64,000 bases of DNA from an uncultured Clostridia bacterium (GTDB taxonomy: Bacteria; Bacillota; Clostridia; Christensenellales; UBA1242). The translations under genes were made by a program, and so were the position numbers. Each line of letters begins with the position of its first letter. Within the stretch, counting starts at the first letter, position 1. The notes under the pieces are model-generated. The model saw only the letters and a list, made by a program, of their open reading frames with translations, did not search any database and had not been told where the DNA came from. The stretch is taken from assembly GCA_934772525.1 (NCBI GenBank), contig CAKVMI010000004.1:1-64000 (forward strand), given 5' to 3'. Of the stretch, positions 1 through 9,442 are shown in pieces.

Positions 1-1997
<1,997 letters not shown>

Positions 1998-2372
1998 ATT
2001 GTTTAATCATTATATACGTTGCGGTTTGCTTACTCAACTATTAAAGTTGAATTATTTTTGTTTAACTTTGCCTTATGCATTTTTGTTTTCTTGTTAATAT
2101 TTGACTCAGCGTAATTAAATATACATTAAAACGGTTTATCGTTTAAAAATTGTAATTTGCGTATTACACCAATTTATAAAATATTTGTCTGATTCTCTAT
2201 AAATCTATGCAGTTGTCAATGTTCATTCGTAACGTTAACCTTCGAAATAAAAAAGCAAGTTGTGATTTACTTTATCTTCAATCAATCAACTCGCCAGAGG
2301 TATTCGGTCATATTTAAATAAATACTTGGTTAACAGTTATTAAGTTGTTGTTCGTATCAACGAACATATAGC

Positions 2373-2401
2373 ATTTTAACACACTCTTTTTTACTTGTCA
2401 A
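2373..2401 (-). promoter_or_regulatory. Strong SigA-type promoter for the 23S rRNA gene
   Basis: On the minus strand there is TTGACA (2396-2401), a 17-bp spacer and TAAAAT (2373-2378), predicting a start near 2366. Upstream of the -35 (2402-2450) lie A/T tracts typical of an UP element. The leader of about 370 nt to the mature 5' end (1998-2366) is AT-rich with small hairpins, for example around 2034-2048, and no gene. Near-consensus boxes with A-tracts are characteristic of rRNA promoters. Confidence 0.8.
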
Positions 2402-2489
2402 CACTTTTTTGAAAATTTTTTAAATTTTTTTAAAAATGTTTTTCAAGTTATTAAATTGTATGTTCCCTTCTAGTTTTGAACTGGTGTTC

Positions 2490-2536
2490 TCACCTGAAGG
2501 TGATACAGTTATACCATATTGTTTTTTAAAATGCAA
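2490..2536 (-). promoter_or_regulatory. Possible second upstream rRNA promoter with a small palindrome
   Basis: A weaker minus-strand promoter can be read: TTGCAT (2531-2536), 17 bp, TATAAC (2508-2513). A 6-bp-arm palindrome, TCACCTGAAGGTGA (2490-2503), lies over its expected start site. Tandem promoters are usual for rRNA genes, but the -35 is poor and the palindrome's role is unknown. Confidence 0.35.
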
Positions 2537-2565
2537 TAGTTTTTTTGAAATTTTTTAAATTTTTT

Positions 2566-2593
2566 TTGCATTATTTCTTTATATAGTTATAAT
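2566..2593 (+). promoter_or_regulatory. Promoter of the 266-aa unknown gene
   Basis: TTGCAT (2566-2571), 16 bp, TATAAT (2588-2593), about 70 bp before the start codon. It diverges from the rRNA promoter region. Confidence 0.6.
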
Positions 2594-2666
2594 ATATATA
2601 TAAATATATTATATTACTTATACTTTTCATTATAAAAAGATGAGATAAAACAAAGGAGATACCATT

Positions 2667-3467
2667 TTGGACAATACTTATACAAGAAACACCGCCTCTT
2701 TTAGTAAGATTGATTTCTTTATTTTAAGCAATTTAATATTAGATCAAGCGACAAAAACATATGTAAAGCACTTTGAAAGCTTATATGTTCCTTATGATTT
2801 CATAACAATTTTTGTTGATGAATGCGTAAATTTAAACAAGGGAAACAAAAATTATCTATCCGAATTTTTGTTATGTTTTAATAACAATAATATACCTTTT
2901 GATATAGTTGCCGATGTATTTAATAAAAGTAAAAAACCAAATTATTCATCTGAGAACATAAAACGTAACAAATTTTTCTCTGGACTAAAAGCTGGAAACT
3001 ATATTTTAACCAATCGTGCGGGGTTAAAAGAATCACTAGTTTACGATTACCCCACCACACAACTTCAGTCTGCTCATGATGATCTAATGAAAATATTTGA
3101 AACAATTGAAAATAACACAAAAACTAAATCAATCGCATACAAATACACATACATCAAAGAAAGCCAGAACGGCAAAAAACAAAATAAACCAAAAGCCATT
3201 AAAGTTCCTAAGCAACTTCCCGTAAAAAGAGTGGAAAAATTAGTTTTGCCAAAAGTTCAAACCACAGCAATTTATCCAAAATCTCAAGATTTAAGCAGAG
3301 TGGATAGCAGATACTTTGCGTATCGTTTTACAAACCCAGCGGACGAAGTTATATTAATGCAAAAATACCATATTAACTCAGTTGTCGTTTCAGATGGCTT
3401 TGTATCTAAACGCAATGCCGTTATGGCAAGTGGCGCAAAAAAAGATAAGTTTGATGACTTCTTTTAG
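2667..3467 (+). CDS. Hypothetical protein, 266 aa
   Basis: I do not recognise this family. The start is a TTG at 2667, chosen because AAAGGAG (2652-2658) sits at ideal spacing. The N-terminal half (about 1-150) looks globular and helical. Residues about 155-200 are a Lys/Pro-rich, probably disordered linker. The last residues are an acidic-aromatic tip (DKFDDFF). There is no signal peptide or membrane segment, so it is probably cytoplasmic. The tail resembles in style the acidic Phe-ended tails of single-strand DNA-binding proteins, but no OB fold is recognisable. The gene stands alone between the 23S leader and a small membrane protein gene that has its own promoter. Confidence 0.75.
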   Translation: MDNTYTRNTASFSKIDFFILSNLILDQATKTYVKHFESLYVPYDFITIFVDECVNLNKGNKNYLSEFLLCFNNNNIPFDIVADVFNKSKKPNYSSENIKRNKFFSGLKAGNYILTNRAGLKESLVYDYPTTQLQSAHDDLMKIFETIENNTKTKSIAYKYTYIKESQNGKKQNKPKAIKVPKQLPVKRVEKLVLPKVQTTAIYPKSQDLSRVDSRYFAYRFTNPADEVILMQKYHINSVVVSDGFVSKRNAVMASGAKKDKFDDFF

Positions 3468-3475
3468 TATGTCAA

Positions 3476-3504
3476 TTGACTTTACTAAATTATTAAGTTA
3501 TAAT
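3476..3504 (+). promoter_or_regulatory. Promoter of the 65-aa membrane protein gene
   Basis: TTGACT (3476-3481), 17 bp, TATAAT (3499-3504). A near-consensus SigA promoter in the 61-bp gap between the two genes. Confidence 0.8.
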
Positions 3505-3528
3505 TAAGACATACAAAGGAGTTTATGA

Positions 3529-3726
3529 ATGGCTGTATTTAAAAGAATTATGCTTGTTTTTTTATACATAATATTATCTATTATATTTATATTCGGCATA
3601 TATTACATATTTAATGGTGGTATTTCTAACCTTGTAACCACCACAAGAGAAGTTTCTTTCTGGCAAGCAATCAAAGATATATTTGTTGGAATATATAAAG
3701 GTTTTATGAGAACTATTGGTCAATAA
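3529..3726 (+). CDS. Small membrane protein, 65 aa
   Basis: A small protein with one clear transmembrane helix at about residues 7-29, followed by an exposed segment and an amphipathic C-terminus. The ATG is preceded by AAAGGAG at good spacing. It has its own promoter (3476-3504) and a strong terminator right after it, so it is a monocistronic unit. The function is unknown; the family is not recognised. Confidence 0.7.
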   Translation: MAVFKRIMLVFLYIILSIIFIFGIYYIFNGGISNLVTTTREVSFWQAIKDIFVGIYKGFMRTIGQ

Positions 3727-3730
3727 AAAA

Positions 3731-3780
3731 CTGCAATTAGTTTTGGAATACATCCATTCTAATTGCAGTTAATTTTTTTT
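3731..3780. terminator. Bidirectional rho-independent terminator
   Basis: Ten-bp stem CTGCAATTAG (3731-3740) / CTAATTGCAG (3759-3768), with A-run before and T-run after. It serves the 65-aa gene on plus and the convergent gene ending at 3779 on minus. Confidence 0.85.
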
Positions 3781-4807
3781 AGTAAATTATATTGATACCT
3801 TTAGAATTGAATAAATCAATAATTTCATCATACTCTTCAATATGATTTTTATTGCTCGCCAATACAAATGCGGAATTTTTAACATCTTCCTTATCATAAT
3901 ACATTAGCATAAAGTCTAAGTCGTCTATCATATCTGGTCTTACTATATATACATAACGAAACTCTTCTTTATATATATCCATTTTTCTATACAAGCAAAT
4001 AAAATCTTTAGTTCTAAAAGGTTTTAAATTTTTAGTGAATTTATCAAATTCAGCGTCATAAAACGCATTACATGGGTTTTCACCATTTAAAATTGTATAC
4101 ATACATCTATCCTTCATTGGATGCGGAAATGTATAATTAATTCTCATTAATATATCAGTATAAAAAATATCCGTTACGAAAATAAAGTTATTTGCCATTG
4201 CAACTCTATAAATCTCTTTTACACCATCAAAATCAGATAAATCTAATGAAACAAAAACTGTTCTACACTTTTTCATTGCATCATCTAATTTTTTTAATCT
4301 ATCTAAGGTAGCAAAATATCCCTTAGATTGAATTTCTGCAAGTTTTCTATTTCCTATAGCACACGTATATTTCTTCGCTCTATATTCAATTTCAGTTTCT
4401 AAATAATTATCCGCCGTGCCGTAGTTCCACGGAGTAAAATACAAATTGCCCTCAGTATAACTATTTAACTGCAATTGTTTACCCGGCACAAAATAACCAA
4501 CATTAACATTGTTTCGAAGTCTAACCTTATTGTATTGTGCATAAGTAACCGCAATGTTATAACAATCGGGATTAACCAATAAATAAATTTCTTTTAGATT
4601 AAATGAAACCAAATACTTTAGCAATGACTCGCTAACCCCAGCAATAATCACGCATGCACCACAATAATTTTCATTTAATTCAATCATTTCGTTTTTTATT
4701 TGCTCACCATCAAAATCATCTGCTAAGCAAAACCACAAATTAATACCATCGTCCAACTGCTGAATTACCCGATTGTTAGTATTTTCAATAACATCATTCG
4801 TATTCAT
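3779..4807 (-). CDS. Metallo-beta-lactamase/beta-CASP-like protein, probably catalytically inactive, 342 aa
   Basis: The layout follows the beta-CASP metallo-hydrolases (RNase J/CPSF73-like). A segment at about 125-155 (TPWNYGTADNYLETEI then CAIGNRK) aligns in pattern with the family's HSapd..g..ie...ytGD stretch. A segment near 180-210 (FVSLDLSDFDGVKEIYRVA, then FVTDIFYTDIL) matches the beta-CASP strand-helix-strand pattern. The end (ASNKNHIEEYDEI...INIIY) sits where SGHAs...iPIH would be. The metal-binding HxHxDH motif, the GD aspartate and the terminal histidines are all absent. I infer a pseudoenzyme descended from this superfamily; a binding or regulatory role is possible. There is no signal peptide and the SD is weak (AAGGCGGG). 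A profile or structure comparison would decide; I could not run one. Confidence 0.5.
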   Translation of the reverse strand: MNTNDVIENTNNRVIQQLDDGINLWFCLADDFDGEQIKNEMIELNENYCGACVIIAGVSESLLKYLVSFNLKEIYLLVNPDCYNIAVTYAQYNKVRLRNNVNVGYFVPGKQLQLNSYTEGNLYFTPWNYGTADNYLETEIEYRAKKYTCAIGNRKLAEIQSKGYFATLDRLKKLDDAMKKCRTVFVSLDLSDFDGVKEIYRVAMANNFIFVTDIFYTDILMRINYTFPHPMKDRCMYTILNGENPCNAFYDAEFDKFTKNLKPFRTKDFICLYRKMDIYKEEFRYVYIVRPDMIDDLDFMLMYYDKEDVKNSAFVLASNKNHIEEYDEIIDLFNSKGINIIY

Positions 4808-4910
4808 AAGTTAACCCGCCTTAATATATTAACTAAAGTTTAACATTTTTTTTCACAATATTCCAACAACTTTTGCCCGTATTTGACACAATTTTAAATT
4901 ATTTTCCCCC

Positions 4911-4930
4911 ATTCTACAATATTCGACAAT
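4911..4930. repeat. Tandem 10-bp motif ATTCTACAAT-ATTCGACAAT
   Basis: Two abutting copies of ATTC(T/G)ACAAT, one mismatch apart, about 104-123 bp upstream of the gene starting at 4807. The same 10-mer recurs at 7971-7980 and 16418-16427, and in reverse orientation at 16488-16497, all intergenic. It may be a regulator site; none is known to me for this sequence. Confidence 0.4.
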
Positions 4931-5061
4931 ATATAACAAAAAACGCCAAGCAATACTGAACTTATTTAGTCGCTAAAGCGTTTTTTATACAATAACCTAA
5001 AACTTTTTGGCTTTTGATTCATAAAATACCCAAACTATAGGTTATCAATTTTGAAACTTGC

Positions 5062-5095
5062 AAAAAAGGACTAAAATTATTTTTAGTCTTTTTTC
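5062..5095 (-). terminator. Terminator overlapping the end of the zinc-ribbon gene
   Basis: Stem GACTAAAA (5069-5076) / TTTTAGTC (5081-5088) with a T-run on the minus strand (A-run 5062-5067 on plus). It overlaps the last codons of the gene ending at 5083. A weaker A/T-flanked hairpin (4938-4986) lies further downstream, and an 8-bp inverted repeat ATAACCTA/TAGGTTAT brackets 4992-5045. Confidence 0.7.
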
Positions 5096-6567
5096 TTTCT
5101 GGCTTTAGATATTTTCTCTTTTTTACATTCAGGACAACCACAATTCATAGCTGTTCTAACATAAACAGAAGTTAACCAGCTATTTCCACATTTAGAACAT
5201 ACCCACCAATATTTTTTATTGCTTCTCGCATTTATTTCTGATGGTTTCTTATCATTCTTTGAGTAATCCCATTCTTTAGCAACTTGTGGGTATTGACTTT
5301 CTAAATCATTATATCCAACAAGCACTTTTTGACCTGAACAATATGGACAATTTCTTCCATTTGACCTATGAGCTGGAGAAGCATACCATTCGTGATTTTT
5401 TTTACATATCCACCAAAATTTTCTATTTGAAAATAGCGGTATTGTTTCTGGGTTTATTCCTTTATTTTTATCCCAATTCCATTCATTTATAAGATTAGTT
5501 TTTGATATTGACTTTTCTTTTTCTTTACTTATAACATTTTGCAAAATATAAGAACTATCTCTTTCTAAATTAACATCTATCTTTAACTTTGAATTGATTA
5601 TTGATAAAATCTGTTGCACGGTATTTTGTAATTCATCCAAATTTTTTCCATGGACATAAATTTTATGTGCACTGCTAGTATATTCTGGACAACCATATTC
5701 ACGGATTCTTATAAGTTTTACATTCATTTTATCGCAAAGTTTATCTTTAGTTAAATCATTATTGATGTTTTGGTGCCACTTTGAACCATCATATTCTATT
5801 CCAATATTTAAAGACGGAATGTAAATATCTAGTTCATATCTGCCTAAATGTTGATTTCTATAGTTTTCTATCAAATCGGGAAAAAGTTTGTTTACATAAT
5901 ATGAAATTATTTTTTCTGGATAAGAAGTTCTTAGTTCTTTATTACAATATGGACAACCTCGTTTATTTGTTGTTCTAGAATAAACAACAGCTTTCCAAAA
6001 ATGTCCTCGTTTACATATCCAATTAATTGGTTTTTTACTGCCATATGTAATTTCGGTTGGTTTACAATCATTCTTTTCCCAATCCCACTCGCTAACCAAC
6101 TTTGGATAAGTAGTAGCTAAATCATTATATCCAACTAAAACTTGATGATTTGAACAAATTGGGCAAGAATTATTTCTTTCAACTCTATGTGAAGGAGTGT
6201 CCTGCCATTCATGATTTTTATTACAAATCCACCAGTATTTTTTGTTTGAATGTGGATACACAAGATCAGGAGTTATAACATTCTTTTTATAATTCCATTC
6301 TTTAGCAATAATTGGAAATAATGTTTGCAAACTTTTGTCTTTTGTTGCTGTTGTTAGTTTGATATTATTACATATTCTACATTTTGTGCCACTATTTCTA
6401 TGAGAAATTTTAGTCATCCATTCATTGCCACATTTTAAGCATTTCCACCATGCTTTTTTACTGCTACCACATGTTAATTTGTCAGGGAAAATCCCAAGAG
6501 CATTATTTTTCTCCCAGTCCCATTCTTCCATTAAATCTTTGTTATTTATTACATAATCTTTAGTCAT
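5083..6567 (-). CDS. Multi-zinc-ribbon (DUF4379-type) protein with embedded PD-(D/E)XK-like nuclease domain
   Basis: Five treble-clef/zinc-ribbon modules of the DUF4379 style (WW.C....H/C.W...R...CP.C) lie at about 38-71, 109-138, 181-209, 379-407 and 446-476. They alternate with EWDWEKN-type linkers. Between modules three and four (about 214-296) is a VSR/DUF559-like nuclease core: ELDIYIP, GIEYDGSKWH, then DK.LCDK and LIRIREYG, giving a plausible D/E...ExD...K site. ATG 6567 is preferred over an upstream ATG at 6594. A TATAAT lies exactly where it would start transcription at that ATG, and no SD is visible, so the mRNA may be leaderless. The likely activity is nucleic-acid binding and cleavage. 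Proteins of this kind are often accessory or mobile; the biological role is unknown. Confidence 0.75.
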   Translation of the reverse strand: MTKDYVINNKDLMEEWDWEKNNALGIFPDKLTCGSSKKAWWKCLKCGNEWMTKISHRNSGTKCRICNNIKLTTATKDKSLQTLFPIIAKEWNYKKNVITPDLVYPHSNKKYWWICNKNHEWQDTPSHRVERNNSCPICSNHQVLVGYNDLATTYPKLVSEWDWEKNDCKPTEITYGSKKPINWICKRGHFWKAVVYSRTTNKRGCPYCNKELRTSYPEKIISYYVNKLFPDLIENYRNQHLGRYELDIYIPSLNIGIEYDGSKWHQNINNDLTKDKLCDKMNVKLIRIREYGCPEYTSSAHKIYVHGKNLDELQNTVQQILSIINSKLKIDVNLERDSSYILQNVISKEKEKSISKTNLINEWNWDKNKGINPETIPLFSNRKFWWICKKNHEWYASPAHRSNGRNCPYCSGQKVLVGYNDLESQYPQVAKEWDYSKNDKKPSEINARSNKKYWWVCSKCGNSWLTSVYVRTAMNCGCPECKKEKISKARKKKD

Positions 6568-6573
6568 ACGTGT

Positions 6574-6582
6574 ATTATAACA
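6574..6582 (-). promoter_or_regulatory. Extended -10 promoter, apparently giving a leaderless mRNA
   Basis: Minus strand TGTTATAAT (TATAAT at 6574-6579 with TG extension), no good -35. The A of the ATG at 6567 is 7 nt downstream, the expected transcription start. Confidence 0.5.
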
Positions 6583-6634
6583 TAAAAATAACAAAAAGTC
6601 CTGATTTGATTATATTTTTATGATGGCATTTAAA

Positions 6635-6879
6635 CGTGTGCTTGTCTTGATACAAGTCTGTGTCGCTTCGCTCCACCGAAGACAAGCACACGACAAATAA
6701 ACTCAGTTAGAAGAAAGAGTGTGTGATGGCAGAGCAAACGCACGACACTCTTTCTCTTTTTTCTCTTTTGTTTTTAGTTTAAACGGATATTTTTTGTAGT
6801 CAAGGTTAAAATGTATGTCTAATGATTATAAATATTAAAACAACAATGACAACCTATGACAACGGCATAATATCCGTTT
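6635..6879. repeat. Cluster of three inverted repeats in a gene-free stretch
   Basis: This 400-bp stretch (6595-6993) has no convincing gene. It contains a perfect 14-bp inverted repeat CGTGTGCTTGTCTT (6635-6648) / AAGACAAGCACACG (6679-6692). A second has 11-bp arms AGAAAGAGTGT (6712-6722) / ACACTCTTTCT (6745-6755). A 10-bp pair AAACGGATAT (6781-6790) / ATATCCGTTT (6870-6879) encloses about 80 bp. The first two loops carry GC-rich sequence unlike their surroundings. Possibilities are transcribed structured RNA, terminators, or MITE/REP-like repeats. Confidence 0.55.
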
Positions 6880-6900
6880 TGTTGGCTGGTTAAGAGAGAA

Positions 6901-6940
6901 TAAAAAAACACTCTAACTTTTTCAAGTTAAAGTGTTGATT
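6901..6940 (-). terminator. Terminator of the LRR gene
   Basis: Stem AACACTCTAACTT / AAGTTAAAGTGTT between 6907 and 6936 with one mismatch. The A-run at 6902-6908 reads as a T-run on the minus strand. Confidence 0.75.
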
Positions 6941-6993
6941 ATTTGGCTAGTTTTAAAAGTCAGTGACTATGCTTGATTAAATTTTCTCAAAAT

Positions 6994-7458
6994 TTATTTA
7001 CAATCTTCTCCTTGTATTTCTTTTGCTTCCAAATACCTTTCGTATTTAATAACTTTAGTTTTACCACCAATTAAGCCGATAAATTTTAAAAAATCTGCAT
7101 CGTCCATAACTTTACAAATTCGCTTTAACATCTCCGTGCTTAAAACTAAATTTTTAATATTACAATTTCTAAACGCCAAACGCTCAATTTTCGTTTCCGC
7201 ACCCAAAACCACCAAGGTTTCAATATCACTATTCAAAAATGCATTTGGTTCAATTAATTTAATACCTTTATTTAAAACTATCTCATGAGCAGAAACATCA
7301 CGAAACGCACCACGACCAATGATTGAAATATTATTTTCATCTAGCAACGCTTGTATTCTTCTTTCTTCGTACTCCCCAAGATAAATATTCCCATTTAATC
7401 TAACATCACTTTTTACATTGTATAAATTACTGGTGTTTTTAAAATTTCTTTGTTTCAT
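6994..7458 (-). CDS. Leucine-rich-repeat (BspA/LRR_5-like) protein, 154 aa
   Basis: The middle (about 35-110) holds LRR_5-type units of the pattern I...AF....I..I.L...I..I...AF.....L..L, seen as IGRGAFRDV, LIEPNAFLNS and IERLAFRNC. The rest is a charged C-terminal helix region. There is no signal peptide, so unlike most BspA-like proteins it is probably cytoplasmic. The start is an ATG with GAGGG upstream and TATAAT about 25 bp before. It most likely mediates protein contacts; the partner is unknown. Its neighbours are the zinc-ribbon nuclease-like gene and a DUF1871 gene in a small accessory cluster next to tRNA genes. Confidence 0.7.
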   Translation of the reverse strand: MKQRNFKNTSNLYNVKSDVRLNGNIYLGEYEERRIQALLDENNISIIGRGAFRDVSAHEIVLNKGIKLIEPNAFLNSDIETLVVLGAETKIERLAFRNCNIKNLVLSTEMLKRICKVMDDADFLKFIGLIGGKTKVIKYERYLEAKEIQGEDCK

Positions 7459-7575
7459 ACTGCCCTCTTCTTATGCCAATTATAACATAAGAACACCGAC
7501 TAATCAATATGAATTACTGTATTTATAATTCCTTTCAACTTCATTCAAAAAAACTGATTGATTTTTTTAAAATAA

Positions 7576-7845
7576 TTACTCATGCTTGCCACTATATTTA
7601 AATTCTAATATTTCCTTTGAAATTTCTATTATTTTATTTTCATCAACTCTAAATATGTCATTACCAAACTTTTCAGAAAATAAATTACTTATGAATTTAG
7701 ATAGTTGTTTTGCACTAATATTCGCGTTTTTATTTAAAAATCCTTCAATCTCACTTGCTTCTAACAAATACTCATCTTGTGGACAAATTTTACCAATATT
7801 TATTGGATCCCAACTATTTATAATCTCTAATATCTTTTTTAACAT
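7576..7845 (-). CDS. DUF1871 family protein, 89 aa
   Basis: Matches the DUF1871 (YugE-like) pattern: an N-terminal helix ending INSWDPINIG, the PQDEYLLEA block, then a helix pair with ISNLFSEKFG and a final ISKEIL helix. This is a small cytoplasmic all-helical family of unknown role, and the length is normal. I chose the ATG at 7845 because GGATGG lies about 8 nt before it; an ATG at 7857 in the same frame has no SD. A near-consensus promoter lies upstream at 7904-7932. Confidence 0.75.
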   Translation of the reverse strand: MLKKILEIINSWDPINIGKICPQDEYLLEASEIEGFLNKNANISAKQLSKFISNLFSEKFGNDIFRVDENKIIEISKEILEFKYSGKHE

Positions 7846-7903
7846 TTTATAAACCATCCAATAATTTTAAGACATCTATAATAACTCGATCAAAACTGAA
7901 TTC

Positions 7904-7932
7904 AATATACAACTTGTAATTTATTTTGTCAA
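7904..7932 (-). promoter_or_regulatory. Promoter of the DUF1871 gene
   Basis: Minus strand TTGACA (7927-7932), 17 bp, TATATT (7904-7909). One copy of the ATTCTACAAT motif lies further upstream at 7971-7980. Confidence 0.7.
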
Positions 7933-8054
7933 TACATATAAATTGTATATGTTTTTTTTACAAAACTCATATTCTACAATTTATCTATTTAATAAACTGC
8001 TCAATATTTTCTTTAAAATTGAATTAAAAGTTTTTACTTAAAATTCATTGTAAA

Positions 8055-8089
8055 CAAAAAATCCAAACCCTGATGGTTTGGATTTTTTT
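8055..8089 (-). terminator. Terminator of the tRNA-Cys/tRNA-Leu transcript
   Basis: Stem AAAATCCAAACC (8058-8069) / GGTTTGGATTTT (8075-8086), directly after the encoded CCA end of tRNA-Leu on the minus strand, with a T-run following. Confidence 0.8.
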
Positions 8090-8176
8090 TGGTGCCGATG
8101 GCCGGACTTGAACCGGCACGAAGTTTCCCTCGAGGGATTTTAAGTCCCTTGCGTCTGCCTATTCCGCCACATCGGC
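8090..8176 (-). tRNA. tRNA-Leu (anticodon TAA)
   Basis: 87 nt including encoded CCA. Acceptor GCCGATG pairs with CATCGGC; the long variable arm is typical of leucine tRNA. The anticodon loop CTTAAAA, in stem GGGA/TCCC, gives TAA. It follows tRNA-Cys with a 2-nt spacer in one transcript. Confidence 0.95.
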
Positions 8177-8178
8177 GT

Positions 8179-8252
<74 letters not shown>

Positions 8253-8288
8253 AAAGGTTGTACTAAGCACCCTTAATACAACAAAATA

Positions 8289-8317
8289 AATATATCATAA
8301 AAATTAACTTGTGTCAA
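8289..8317 (-). promoter_or_regulatory. Promoter of the tRNA pair
   Basis: Minus strand TTGACA (8312-8317), 17 bp, TATATT (8289-8294); start near 8283. A 10-bp hairpin (8256-8279) forms at the 5' end of the precursor, just before tRNA-Cys. Confidence 0.75.
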
Positions 8318-8381
8318 CTATTATTTTAAAAAGTAAAATTAATTTTACTAAAAGTATGTTCAATTTTTTTATTATTTTTCA

Positions 8382-9314
8382 TTAGAACAACAAATGTATT
8401 CCATAACCTATAATTAAACTTGGAATTATTAGCATTAAAATAATGAATAAATTTTCTTTCCAATTTTTATTTTGCTTAAATAATACTACTAGCCCTAGCC
8501 CTGCATTTACCGAAAGTCCTGCAACAATAGAACCAAATGAAAGCCCACCCGCGAGGAACAATTCAGTTATTACAAGAGATGATACACAATTTGGAATAAG
8601 CCCTATAATTACCGCAAACAATGGTTGGAAAGCCGAACTTTTTTCTAGAAACGCAATCAAGCGTTCTTCTGTGATGTAATAAATAGCAACACCTAAAATA
8701 ATGTTTACAATTAATATAAATGCTGAAATTTTTAAGCAATGTAAAATTGGATGTAACCAATCAAAACGCTGTTGCTCCAAATTGTGTTTACAACAACCAT
8801 GGCTTATATGCTTATGTTCTTCGGTTTTTAACTCGTCATGTTCGTGATTTTCGGTATTAACTTTTTCGCTTGACTTTAAGTTCTCCGCCGAAACCGTAAC
8901 CGCATTCTCATTATTTTTAAATATCTTACCGTATAGAAACATTGCAAGATAACCAATTACAATAGCCATTACAATCTTAACTGCAATAAGTAAAAGCATT
9001 TGTGGTATTGCGTCAACTTCTGCAATCATAATAGGTATCGCTTCATCGCTAGTTGCAACATATACAGCAATCAACGCACCAATTGATATTTTTTTCTCAC
9101 TATATAAATCGGTAGAAATTACGCTGAACCCACACTGCGGAACACAACCAAAAAGGGAGCCAAACACCGGCGATGCTTTACCTTTTAGAAACTTAGAGTG
9201 TTCAAACTTCATAACACCCCTATATTCTAAAAATTCTAACAACATATACACAATAAATAGTAACGGCAAAACTTTAAGCGTGTCTATAAGTGCATCTAAT
9301 AATGTTTCCCACAT
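8382..9314 (-). CDS. Putative 10-TM heavy-metal exporter (ArsP_2/PF11449-like), 310 aa
   Basis: A polytopic membrane protein with two homologous halves. The first carries a FGCVPQCGFSV motif with conserved Cys-Pro-x-Cys in a membrane segment. The second has IPNCVSSLVITELFL at the equivalent site. Between them (about 140-180) is a His/Cys-rich loop with several HEH/HKH/HGCCKH clusters, likely a metal-binding cytoplasmic loop. This matches the putative heavy-metal or manganese exporter family. I chose ATG 9314 (SD AAGGAGAG at 9324-9331) over the upstream ATG at 9371. A perfect palindrome overlaps the SD and promoter. The exported ion is not known. Confidence 0.75.
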   Translation of the reverse strand: MWETLLDALIDTLKVLPLLFIVYMLLEFLEYRGVMKFEHSKFLKGKASPVFGSLFGCVPQCGFSVISTDLYSEKKISIGALIAVYVATSDEAIPIMIAEVDAIPQMLLLIAVKIVMAIVIGYLAMFLYGKIFKNNENAVTVSAENLKSSEKVNTENHEHDELKTEEHKHISHGCCKHNLEQQRFDWLHPILHCLKISAFILIVNIILGVAIYYITEERLIAFLEKSSAFQPLFAVIIGLIPNCVSSLVITELFLAGGLSFGSIVAGLSVNAGLGLVVLFKQNKNWKENLFIILMLIIPSLIIGYGIHLLF

Positions 9315-9320
9315 AAAGAA

Positions 9321-9371
9321 ATTCTCTCCTTGTATAAAGGAGAGAATACAACAAATTATAAATTTTGTCAA
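9321..9371 (-). promoter_or_regulatory. Exporter promoter overlapped by a perfect 11-bp-arm palindrome
   Basis: ATTCTCTCCTT (9321-9331), loop GTATA, AAGGAGAGAAT (9337-9347). A minus-strand promoter TTGACA (9366-9371), 17 bp, TATTCT (9343-9348) places the -10 and start site inside the palindrome, and the far arm contains the SD. It could be a repressor operator, or a hairpin hiding the SD if transcription starts further upstream. Confidence 0.6.
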
Positions 9372-9442
9372 TAAAAAGTAACATCTATATAATAATTATA
9401 ATTTAATATTATATTTTTCATTAATATTAGACATTTTGTATT

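Noticed and set aside
3779..4807. The metallo-beta-lactamase-like protein as the missing ComEC domain
   Set aside because: It is 47 kb away, resembles the beta-CASP type rather than the ComEC type, and lacks metal ligands.
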